Assembly: GCA_002721165.1 (NCBI GenBank)
Contig: PBJS01000010.1
Span: forward strand, 101,280 to 130,450
DNA length: 29,171 nt
Direction of reading: 5' to 3'
DNA from: Legionellales bacterium
Lineage (GTDB): Bacteria > Pseudomonadota > Gammaproteobacteria > Eutrophobiales > Eutrophobiaceae
This document shows, in pieces, positions 15,622 to 22,943 of the stretch (positions within the stretch are counted from its first letter, which is position 1; each line of letters opens with the position of its first letter). The notes below the pieces were generated by a model that was given only the letters and a program-made list of their open reading frames with translations, ran no database searches and was not told the origin of the DNA. The position numbers and the translations under genes are program-made.

Positions 15622-16815
15622 GTGTATAAGAGCAGCAGATCAGAGTCCCCCCTTGATCCCCAAAATAAAAAAACACGGTTGCTGATTGTTGGCGAGTGCG
15701 ACGTCAGACTGTGGAGTCTAGATCCTGCAGAGCGTCATCGGCGCTTATTTGCGCAGGTCGGTGTCAACATGTCTGGAAGCCACCCCCATGAAGATGGAGG
15801 GACAATAGTCGCGATCCGGGCTGATTATTTAATCAGCCCAGATCTTGTTGTCGCGCTCGCGACGCGCTCCAATACCGTGTTGACGACTCCTGGCGGCGAC
15901 GTTGCGGTAGCAGCAAACGTAACCTCCGAAAATCTTGGAATTGTGTTGGAGTCTCTGCGCTCGGAAAGAATTAAGTCAGAATCAGAAATAATATTAGGGC
16001 TGGACTTTCTTGGCCCAAACGCGCTTAGCTCAAAATACGATAGTAAATTGCGCAAACGAGCGACACCGTTTGTGTTGTCGTACAGGAATACGCCACTCGA
16101 TGAACTCGAGATCAAAACATTTGGTGCGGCTTACAAAGGTGCAACGGATTTCGTTACGAAATGGTTTTGGCCCAAACCGGCACGAATTGTGACACGATGG
16201 GCCGCCGCACGGGGCATGAGCCCGAACAACGTCACTACGGCGAGCCTTACCTTTATGCTCCTCGCATTGTGGTTGTTCGCCGAAGGTCACTTCCTTAGCG
16301 CATTGCCTGTCGCATGGGCAATGACCTTTCTCGATACTGTGGACGGTAAACTTGCTCGAGTAACCGTAACGTCCTCGCTTTGGGGAAATATCTACGACCA
16401 CGGGATCGACCTGATCCACCCACCATTTTGGTGGTACGGGTGGTATGTTGGCGTTCTCCCAATGACCTCTCCAGCCGTAGCATCGTTAGTATCACCCGCT
16501 ATTTGGGTAATTCTTGTAGGCTACGTGCTAGGCCGTCTACTCGAAGGATTGTTCGAGCTCACGTTTAAGATCGAGACACACATATGGCAACCAATAGATT
16601 ATTTTTTTCGCACTATAACCGCGCGACGCAACTCCAATCTTGCGATTTTAACAGTAGCATGTATTTTTCAGCGACCAGATATAGGATTCCTTTGTGTCGC
16701 AGTGTGGACTATCCTATCGCTAAGCTTCCACGCGATTCGTTTACTCCAGGCTACACTAATCCACCTTCAAGGCGGTCACATTGAGTCCTGGTTAAACCCC
16801 GGCGCGCGGGACTAG
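15622..16815 (+). CDS. CDP-alcohol phosphotransferase with long N-terminal domain
   Basis: A 397-residue membrane protein. The second half carries the full family signature, starting at Asp238 (DTVDGKLAR) and continuing with GNIYDHGID to Asp263, so all metal-binding Asp residues (238, 241, 259, 263) are present. Such enzymes join a CDP-activated alcohol or lipid to a second alcohol with release of CMP. The first 190 residues contain IVAIRADYLISP and VLTTPGGDVAVAANV, a pattern I associate with soluble domains fused to some archaeal and bacterial inositol-phosphate-type members; it lacks a clear nucleotide loop. Start is GTG at 15622 just after an in-frame stop, with no good ribosome site; a later start is possible. 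Head group and acceptor are unknown; ceramide or its phosphate is the contextual candidate. Confidence 0.85.
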   Translation: MYKSSRSESPLDPQNKKTRLLIVGECDVRLWSLDPAERHRRLFAQVGVNMSGSHPHEDGGTIVAIRADYLISPDLVVALATRSNTVLTTPGGDVAVAANVTSENLGIVLESLRSERIKSESEIILGLDFLGPNALSSKYDSKLRKRATPFVLSYRNTPLDELEIKTFGAAYKGATDFVTKWFWPKPARIVTRWAAARGMSPNNVTTASLTFMLLALWLFAEGHFLSALPVAWAMTFLDTVDGKLARVTVTSSLWGNIYDHGIDLIHPPFWWYGWYVGVLPMTSPAVASLVSPAIWVILVGYVLGRLLEGLFELTFKIETHIWQPIDYFFRTITARRNSNLAILTVACIFQRPDIGFLCVAVWTILSLSFHAIRLLQATLIHLQGGHIESWLNPGARD

Positions 16816-16866
16816 CTATGACGGTTGCATCCGATTCCAATAACATACACGATCACAAGACCTTTC

Positions 16867-16888
16867 AGGTTAAGCCGCAACCTTTTTT
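16867..16888 (+). terminator. Weak hairpin with T-run after the CDP-alcohol enzyme gene
   Basis: AGGTT (16867-16871) and AACCT (16879-16883) form a five-pair stem around AAGCCGC, followed by a run of T to 16888. The stem is weak, so partial termination before the next gene is the most that can be suggested. Confidence 0.3.
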
Positions 16889-16946
16889 CTAAAAACCGAT
16901 AGATGTTGCGAGCAATTTGACGACAGTTAAGACAGCCAAGGAGCCG

Positions 16947-17678
16947 ATGAAAGCAATAATTCTCAGTGCAGGCCAAGGAGGGCGTCTGCTTCCGTTAACC
17001 GAAACCATACCAAAGTGCCTCTTAACTATTGGTGAACAGACAATCCTTGCTCACCAAATTCAGAACCTGAACCATTGCGGAATCGTAGATATAACCGTGG
17101 TTACTGGCTTCGCTGCCGGGGCAGTCGAGACCGCGTTGTGTGAGCTCTCTACCGCTGAACAAGTACCAAGTTGTGTATTTAACCCGTTTTTTAACGTCGC
17201 CGACAATCTTGCGAGTTGCTGGATGGCTCGCCACGCAATGGCGGAAGATTTTATTCTGCTCAATGGCGACACTATGTTTGAACCCGCGGTGTGTGAAACT
17301 TTATTACAGGCCCCAGAAGCACCAGTAAGCATGGCGATAGATCACAAATCCAAATACGACTCGGACGACATGAAGATTCGCATTGCTGGAACGAAACTCG
17401 TCGAAGTTGGAAAATCTATCGAGGAAAACAATATAGACGGTGAATCGATCGGCATGATCCGGTTTTCAGGCACTGGTCCGGCACGCTTTGTTGAAATCCT
17501 AGATCAAATCATGCGCACACCCAATAGTTTAAATTGGTGGTATCTCAAAGCCGTCGGAATTCTTGCCGAGCGAGGGTTAGTGGAAACACAGTCTATTGAG
17601 GGTTTGCAGTGGGGGGAGATCGACTTCCTCCAGGATCTCGAAAAGGTACGGGTGATGTTCAACACTGATACCGCATGA
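16947..17678 (+). CDS. LicC-like sugar/alcohol-phosphate nucleotidyltransferase
   Basis: A 243-residue GT-A nucleotidyltransferase. It begins MKAIILSAGQGGRLLPLTE and continues TIPKCLLTIG, the pyrophosphorylase signature with Lys23, then has LLNGDTMF as the metal-binding Asp region and GEIDFLQDL near the end. Overall it resembles CTP:phosphocholine cytidylyltransferase LicC and NDP-sugar synthases. I chose the ATG at 16947, since homology begins there and AAGGAG lies at 16938-16943 (short spacing); a TTG at 16917 would add ten unrelated residues. It follows the CDP-alcohol phosphotransferase gene by 131 bases on the same strand, so it could make the CDP-alcohol that enzyme uses. The alcohol (choline, inositol, glycerol or other) cannot be read. 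Confidence 0.82.
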   Translation: MKAIILSAGQGGRLLPLTETIPKCLLTIGEQTILAHQIQNLNHCGIVDITVVTGFAAGAVETALCELSTAEQVPSCVFNPFFNVADNLASCWMARHAMAEDFILLNGDTMFEPAVCETLLQAPEAPVSMAIDHKSKYDSDDMKIRIAGTKLVEVGKSIEENNIDGESIGMIRFSGTGPARFVEILDQIMRTPNSLNWWYLKAVGILAERGLVETQSIEGLQWGEIDFLQDLEKVRVMFNTDTA

Positions 17679-17681
17679 ACT

Positions 17682-18407
17682 TTAACCATTAGGTGAACGT
17701 TTGACAACGTAACCCCGAAGGGGGCGCAAATCGTCATCCAACTCAAAGACTAACGGCTTACAAGCGCGGACTGACAACATATCGAAGAAGGACGCTGGTC
17801 TGCCCGTAATGGCTTCGAGCAACAAACGCAGAGTGTTTTTATGCGATACGATTAGCAAGCGACGTCGAGATCTCAGCGCTGGCACGATCTCTCCCTCCCA
17901 GAAGGGCCGTACTCTTAGCCACGTTTGTTTCATACTTTCAGCCCGCGGCCAATTTTCTGCCTCTATCCCCGCGAAGCGCTCCTGATTACCGGGAAACCGT
18001 GCATCGTCAAGCGCAAGCGGTGGCGGAGACACATCATAGCAGAGTTGACATTGTATAAATCGTCGTAATCCATATTTTGACACTACCGCGAATGGGCCTA
18101 AACCTTCAAATGCACCGATGTGACGTTCGTTTAAACGCCAACGCTCCAAAATCGAAGAAGCATCGCACCGCATTTCGCTCTTGACTATTTCCATCGTGGC
18201 CTTCGCTCGATGCAACTGCGAACTGTAAAACGTATCAAATTGGAACCCAGCGGCGGCGAGCGCTCGTCCTGCCTCTCGCGCCTGTCGCTCACCCGCTTCA
18301 GTTAATCCGACGTCTGCCCACCCGGTCGAGCGATGCTGCTTGTTCCATAAAGTTTGGCCGTGGCGAAGTAAAACTAACTGCAGTAGTGGTTTCATGGGCG
18401 CGATCAA
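17682..18407 (-). CDS. 2,3-bisphosphoglycerate-dependent phosphoglycerate mutase-like protein
   Basis: A 241-residue histidine-phosphatase-fold protein. LLRHGQTLWN at 13-22 carries the phospho-accepting His16, TGWADVGLTEAG is the dPGM-type segment, and RLNERHIGAFEGL at 91-103 supplies Glu94, so it is on the mutase branch rather than a simple phosphatase. The second catalytic His189 lies in SHKNTLR, where dPGMs have HGN; the Gly is replaced by Lys. The middle is shorter and more diverged than in GpmA. It may be a specialised paralogue acting on a phosphorylated head-group precursor. Its stop is three bases from the converging LicC-like gene. ATG at 18407 or 18395 could be the start; neither has a clear ribosome site. 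Confidence 0.8.
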   Translation of the reverse strand: MIAPMKPLLQLVLLRHGQTLWNKQHRSTGWADVGLTEAGERQAREAGRALAAAGFQFDTFYSSQLHRAKATMEIVKSEMRCDASSILERWRLNERHIGAFEGLGPFAVVSKYGLRRFIQCQLCYDVSPPPLALDDARFPGNQERFAGIEAENWPRAESMKQTWLRVRPFWEGEIVPALRSRRRLLIVSHKNTLRLLLEAITGRPASFFDMLSVRACKPLVFELDDDLRPLRGYVVKRSPNG

Positions 18408-18590
18408 ATGCTAATTAGGCGACCGAAAAGTTCTCTCAAGGAACACGTCCATACCTTTAATGTGGCTCATCATAGCAGCACACCGAACATGATCGAGGTT
18501 TGAATCTACGAGGCGCAAATAATACCTCGGCAAGCGGCAGACTTCCTTATACTATTGTTTTTTCGAAACCGTTGAAATTTTATCCTCAAA

Positions 18591-19733
18591 ATGACTACCA
18601 TTAGACCGTTCAATATCGCCATACCCGAAGACGCTCTTGAGGATCTACGCCACCGGCTCGCGATCACACGCTGGCCAGATCGTGAAACACCGAATAATTG
18701 GACTCAAGGGATACCGCTAGACTACGTCAGAGAGCTAGGCTCCTACTGGCAGAACGATTATGATTGGCGGCGCTGTGAATCTTGGTTAAATAGCCAACCT
18801 CAATTTACGACTGAGATCGATAATCTTGAATTTCACTTTCTACACATCCGCTCCCGCAATGAGAACGCACTACCACTAGTCATCACCCATGGTTGGCCTG
18901 GCTCGATCATCGAATTTACTAAAATAATTGAACCATTAACCAATCCGGCGGCCCACGGGGGAAATAACTCCGACGCCTTCCATCTAGTTTTGCCAACTCT
19001 GCCAGGCTTTGGGTTTTCCGGCAAACCTAAAAGCCCTGGTTGGGGGGTTGAAAGAATCGGGCGCGCTTGGGGCAAATTGATGGCGCGCTTAGGTTATGAC
19101 CGTTACGTTGCACAAGGCGGGGATTGGGGAGCGGTGGTGACAGCTTGTATGGGAATATCGGAGTCTGACCATTGCGCCGGCATCCATATGAATATGCCAG
19201 TCGTCAGTCCTACTAAAGCAGCATTACAGGACTTAACGGTGTTCGAAAAAAAGGCCCTCGACGACTCGCAGCATTACTGGGACTGGGATTCCGGCTACTC
19301 AAAAGAGCAAAGCACCCGTCCACAGACACTCGGGTACGGCCTGACCGATTCCCCCATCGGTCAGGCCTCATGGATCATCGAAAAATTTTGGGCGTGGACC
19401 GACTGCGACGGACATCCAGAAAACGTTCTAACCCGAGACGAGCTGCTCGATAATGTCATGCTGTATTGGCTACCGAGTGCTGCGGCGTCCTCAGCACGCC
19501 TATATTGGGAAAGCTTTAGCGTAATCGGCCAACAACAAGAGCATGTCCACGTCCCAACCGGTGTCAGCATCTTTCCGCGCGAGATATTTCGCGCTTCGAG
19601 GCGTTGGGTTGAAGAACGTTTTAAGTCGTTGGTGTATTACAACGTATTGGAAAAGGGCGGACACTTCGCCGCGTTCGAGCAACCCGACTGCTTTGTTAGT
19701 GAGCTAAGGAGCTGCTTCAGGAACCTGCGTTGA
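18591..19733 (+). CDS. Epoxide hydrolase, microsomal (EPHX1) type
   Basis: A 380-residue alpha/beta hydrolase with the N-terminal EHN domain (RPFNIAIPEDALEDL onward, to about residue 90) that marks the microsomal-epoxide-hydrolase group. The oxyanion loop is HGWPGS at 100-105, the nucleophile Asp178 sits in QGGDWGA, and the base His358 in KGGHFAAFEQP. These enzymes open epoxides to diols through an ester intermediate. There is no N-terminal membrane anchor, so it is soluble. It sits alone on the plus strand inside the sphingolipid locus; a role in lipid chemistry is possible but it could equally be a passenger. The gap upstream has TATACT near 18549, a good -10-like hexamer without a matching -35. 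Confidence 0.9.
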   Translation: MTTIRPFNIAIPEDALEDLRHRLAITRWPDRETPNNWTQGIPLDYVRELGSYWQNDYDWRRCESWLNSQPQFTTEIDNLEFHFLHIRSRNENALPLVITHGWPGSIIEFTKIIEPLTNPAAHGGNNSDAFHLVLPTLPGFGFSGKPKSPGWGVERIGRAWGKLMARLGYDRYVAQGGDWGAVVTACMGISESDHCAGIHMNMPVVSPTKAALQDLTVFEKKALDDSQHYWDWDSGYSKEQSTRPQTLGYGLTDSPIGQASWIIEKFWAWTDCDGHPENVLTRDELLDNVMLYWLPSAAASSARLYWESFSVIGQQQEHVHVPTGVSIFPREIFRASRRWVEERFKSLVYYNVLEKGGHFAAFEQPDCFVSELRSCFRNLR

Positions 19734-19761
19734 CCTATTCAACGGCTAAAATTTATTAATT

Positions 19762-20355
19762 TTACGCGGCTAAAGTGCGCTGCATAATTTCAGCAAAACT
19801 TTCGAGTACGCGCAAAGTCAAACCCCAAATAACAAACTCCCGGTAACGAATTCCGGGGAAACTTGTCGCTATCCCACCCATCGGATACTCCAATTGCGTA
19901 GCCGCATTTGGATCAAATAGGTGGTGTAACGGCACCCAAAAAACACTGGCGACCTCGCGCTTCTCCCGAACCGTGGCAATGGCCTGGGCGCCAGTGCCCA
20001 CGTAATAGACAAATGGAGACATAATTTTCAATTCTTGTCGTTGAATATCACGCACCGGTAAGGCACCAACAAGATCACTGGAGTCCAATGATAATCCGAT
20101 CTCCTCGCTAGTTTCACGTTCTGCCACAGCTCTCGCATTGAGGTCGAAAGGCCCTGCCCGACCACCTGGAAATGCAACCTGGCCGGACCATGGGTCACCA
20201 TCCCGGTCTGTGCGCCGGATAAAGCATACGTCTAAATCGCTTTGACCATCAGCGAGGATCATCGCGACTGCCGCCTGCGTTGGTTCTGGCTTGAATGCAG
20301 CTGGTTCATGCGCACGGCGGTCAAGGTTAGTGCGGATTTCGTTAATGGTCATCAC
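19762..20355 (-). CDS. Nudix hydrolase, CoA-pyrophosphatase-like
   Basis: A 197-residue Nudix protein. The box runs from FPGGRAGP (62-69) to AERETSEEIGL (78-88), with Glu81, Glu84 and Glu85 for metal. The GxVAFPGGR lead-in and the extra residues between Gly and the RExxEE part are those of the NUDT7/NUDT8-like group, which cleaves CoA and acyl-CoA into phosphopantetheine and ADP. It follows the serine palmitoyltransferase gene by 74 bases on the same strand and may be cotranscribed, where it could tune acyl-CoA or CoA pools, though this is inference. Start is GTG at 20355 or ATG at 20352. Confidence 0.85.
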   Translation of the reverse strand: MMTINEIRTNLDRRAHEPAAFKPEPTQAAVAMILADGQSDLDVCFIRRTDRDGDPWSGQVAFPGGRAGPFDLNARAVAERETSEEIGLSLDSSDLVGALPVRDIQRQELKIMSPFVYYVGTGAQAIATVREKREVASVFWVPLHHLFDPNAATQLEYPMGGIATSFPGIRYREFVIWGLTLRVLESFAEIMQRTLAA

Positions 20356-20429
20356 TTGTTTAATTTATCCCAAAGTCGATCGATCATCCCTATCATGGAG
20401 TAACGGATCATCGTAACTGGACGGCCATA

Positions 20430-21623
20430 TTAAGCGACGGATGATCTGTCGCAGTCCCCTAGCGCGGCAGCAAACGCCGCGCCAATTTGGTCAATTTGCT
20501 CCACCGTGTGGGCGGCACTGACGCTGCATCGGAGCAGGTAACTCGAATTCGGGGTAGCAGGCGGAAATATTAAATTGACATAAACACCGCGCTCCAGCAG
20601 GCCCGTCCACAAGGCTAAGGCATCATCAGCATCGGTTAACATAGCCGCAATTACCGGACTGACCTCCGGGCCAAGGTTCAAGCCAAGCTGCGACAATAGT
20701 TCGTACAGACGGTTTGCGTTGCTCCATAGTTGTGCCCGGAGATGAGGACTGCGACGCAATACTGCTAGCGCTACTCGGGTCGAAGCAATTACTGATGGGC
20801 TCATGGAAGCCGTAAATACATATGGTCGGCTAGATACGCGGACCAATTCTAGCTCCGGCAAATCGCTTACGCAGAAACCACCCGTCGCACCAAGACTTTT
20901 GCTGAAGGTTCCAGTGATAAAGTCAACGCTAGTATGCTCATCAGTTACCTCGACCAGGCCTCGCTCACCGAGCACCCCCAACGAATGCGCCTCATCGACC
21001 AATAAATACCCACCATATTCACGTTTGACATCAGCGATTTCCTTCATCGGCGCACGGTCGCCCAACATGCTGTAAATACCTTCCACAACGATCAGTGCAT
21101 TTTTCGCTCGTTCTCCAAGACGCCGCAAACGTTTCGCCAAGTCGTGTGCATCGTTATGCCGAAACCTAATCACTTCGGCACCGCTCATCTGGCATCCATC
21201 ATAGATACTGGCGTGACAATCTCCATCGATGACGATGACATCATCACGGTTGGTCAAGGCAGACAGGATCCCGAGGTTGGCAAGGTAGCCTGTAGAGAAC
21301 ACTATCGCACCCCGACGTCCGAAGAACTCAGATATGTCGCGTTCTAGTGCGATATGACTTGCATATGTCCCGTTTGCCATACGCGACCCAGTGGTACCTG
21401 TTCCTTCAGAAAGCACTGCGTTACTCGCAGCCTCGATACACTCTGGGTGGAAAGTTAGGCCAAGATAATTATTCGTTCCCGCAAGGATAGTGTTCCGGCC
21501 ATCAACAATCCCTTCCGTAGCAGATATCATCCTCTCTACAACGACGTTAAACGGTTGCGCACCCGTTACATCGAGCTCTTTTTGTCTCGCTGCTAGCGCT
21601 TCAAATTTTTTAAATAAGCTCAT
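20430..21623 (-). CDS. spt: Serine palmitoyltransferase
   Basis: A 397-residue PLP enzyme of the alpha-oxoamine synthase family. Lys242 in GTFSKSLGATGG forms the internal aldimine, Asp210 and His213 in VDEAHS hold the cofactor, and His137 in DGDCHASIYDG stacks on it. RPYVFTASMSPSV and the ERGVYVNLIFPPATP segment, with LLRCSVSAAHT, match the Sphingomonas SPT closely as I remember it, and separate it from KBL and BioF. It condenses serine with a fatty acyl thioester to 3-ketosphinganine, the first step of sphingolipid synthesis, in the cytosol. Its ATG overlaps the ACP stop (ATGA), so the two are translationally coupled, which fits acyl-ACP as the donor. Confidence 0.93.
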   Translation of the reverse strand: MSLFKKFEALAARQKELDVTGAQPFNVVVERMISATEGIVDGRNTILAGTNNYLGLTFHPECIEAASNAVLSEGTGTTGSRMANGTYASHIALERDISEFFGRRGAIVFSTGYLANLGILSALTNRDDVIVIDGDCHASIYDGCQMSGAEVIRFRHNDAHDLAKRLRRLGERAKNALIVVEGIYSMLGDRAPMKEIADVKREYGGYLLVDEAHSLGVLGERGLVEVTDEHTSVDFITGTFSKSLGATGGFCVSDLPELELVRVSSRPYVFTASMSPSVIASTRVALAVLRRSPHLRAQLWSNANRLYELLSQLGLNLGPEVSPVIAAMLTDADDALALWTGLLERGVYVNLIFPPATPNSSYLLRCSVSAAHTVEQIDQIGAAFAAALGDCDRSSVA

Positions 21624-21871
21624 CGGCGAGCACCAAGAATCTTCTGCAATTCACTACACAAATCACTAACTGTATAAACGTTTGGCAATACGTTAAGTGG
21701 GATTGAGACATCGAACGCATCCTCAACCTCGAGTAAAACCTCCATCAGCCGCGCGGAGTCTATACCGAGTTCGCTTGACAACCGGGTGTCTGAATTGACA
21801 ACTACGTCTCCTTTAGCGTGTTCTTGCAGCAGAACGCACAACTTCGCAAGATTTTCTTCAAATGATTGCAT
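21620..21871 (-). CDS. acpR: Acyl carrier protein of the sphingolipid locus
   Basis: An 83-residue acyl carrier protein. Ser39 in LGIDSARLMEVLLEVE is the phosphopantetheine site, and FDVSIPLNVLPNV following helix II is the pattern of the dedicated ACP found next to bacterial SPT genes. It carries the activated fatty acid to SPT. I chose the ATG at 21871, giving normal ACP length; a TTG at 21916 would add 15 residues reaching back to the cerR stop. It overlaps spt by four bases and follows cerR closely. Confidence 0.92.
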   Translation of the reverse strand: MQSFEENLAKLCVLLQEHAKGDVVVNSDTRLSSELGIDSARLMEVLLEVEDAFDVSIPLNVLPNVYTVSDLCSELQKILGARR

Positions 21872-21918
21872 TAGTTTTATTTCCGAAACACTCAGGACGC
21901 GATTCAGGACAGCCAATG

Positions 21919-22872
21919 TTACCTGTATACGGCCCGATCCTCATTCAAAGTCAAGCCCAACCCCTCGGCCAATAAAATCCGCGGCTCCCAACCACTAGCT
22001 GCGGTGAAGTCACCATTATCACACACCCAGCGCTGGTGTCGGAGTTCGTTAAGTTTCCAAGGCGTAAGCATCGGCTCGTAACCGAGGAGCCGGCCTAACT
22101 GCAGATTAACCGCGGCAAAAAGGTCGAGCAACAATGGTGCCACTGGAACGCGATAAATGCGCCGTTGAAAAGTACTTGTTCCGATTCCAATTACATCATC
22201 CAGCGTGTAGCCATCACTACAGCCGTCATGTAGCTCATAAATCCCGCAGGCTGGAATAGCACTACTGAGCCACTTTTCAACGGCGGTGACAAGATCCGCG
22301 ATGAACAACAGCGAAAAACGGGCATTTCGATTCCCCCATACCGGCACAAATCCGCGCGACATCGCTTTAAATAGCGGCATCAATTCTTGATCACCCGGCC
22401 CATATACTGCAGGAGCGCGGAGCGCCAGCCATTTCATATCTCGACTACTTTCGCACAGAGCTAGTTCTCCAGCTCGCTTGCTCTGGGCATACGGCGATAG
22501 TTCCGGTTCGGTCGAGGCGAGAGAAGAGACCAAGAGGAATCTATCAACGCTGTTCTCGAGCGCAGCACTGTGAGCTAGAAGGCCAACAACTTTCGCATTA
22601 CTATCCAAAAATGTTTGGCGCCGCGTTCCACGTACGGCTCCGGCGCAGTGGACCACCGCGTCTACCGACCGTAGCAGGGACTCAATGCTAGACTTATCCT
22701 GGAAACTACCAACAATGCATTCAATCCCTTGTGGTAGTACCTTTGCGTTCGAGGTGGGGCGCACCAATGTCCTCACTTGGTACCCACTTCGCAGCAATGA
22801 ACGAGCGATCGCACCGCCGATAAAACCGGTGGCACCTGTTACAGCGATATTGCGGATCGGCGTAGCCGTCAA
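21919..22872 (-). CDS. cerR: NAD-dependent epimerase-family ceramide reductase
   Basis: A 317-residue extended short-chain dehydrogenase. The Rossmann loop is GATGFIG at 13-19 and the active pair is Tyr128/Lys132 in YAQSK. In Caulobacter the equivalent gene, CerR, reduces the 3-keto group of the oxidised ceramide made by bCerS. Position directly before acpR and spt supports that role; by fold alone it could be any sugar or steroid-type epimerase/dehydrogenase. Start is TTG at 22872, backed by AGAAGG five bases upstream. It lies 71 bases after the acyl-AMP ligase stop. Confidence 0.85.
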   Translation of the reverse strand: MTATPIRNIAVTGATGFIGGAIARSLLRSGYQVRTLVRPTSNAKVLPQGIECIVGSFQDKSSIESLLRSVDAVVHCAGAVRGTRRQTFLDSNAKVVGLLAHSAALENSVDRFLLVSSLASTEPELSPYAQSKRAGELALCESSRDMKWLALRAPAVYGPGDQELMPLFKAMSRGFVPVWGNRNARFSLLFIADLVTAVEKWLSSAIPACGIYELHDGCSDGYTLDDVIGIGTSTFQRRIYRVPVAPLLLDLFAAVNLQLGRLLGYEPMLTPWKLNELRHQRWVCDNGDFTAASGWEPRILLAEGLGLTLNEDRAVYR

Positions 22873-22943
22873 TTGAACCTTCTATTTTTTACGAACTGAA
22901 GTGCTCGTAGGACTACTCATTGATTTTACTGAAATAAGAGACG

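Noticed and set aside
16818..16889. 23-codon frame beginning just after the CDP-alcohol enzyme stop
   Set aside because: No ribosome site, ends in the T-run of the weak hairpin, no recognisable content.
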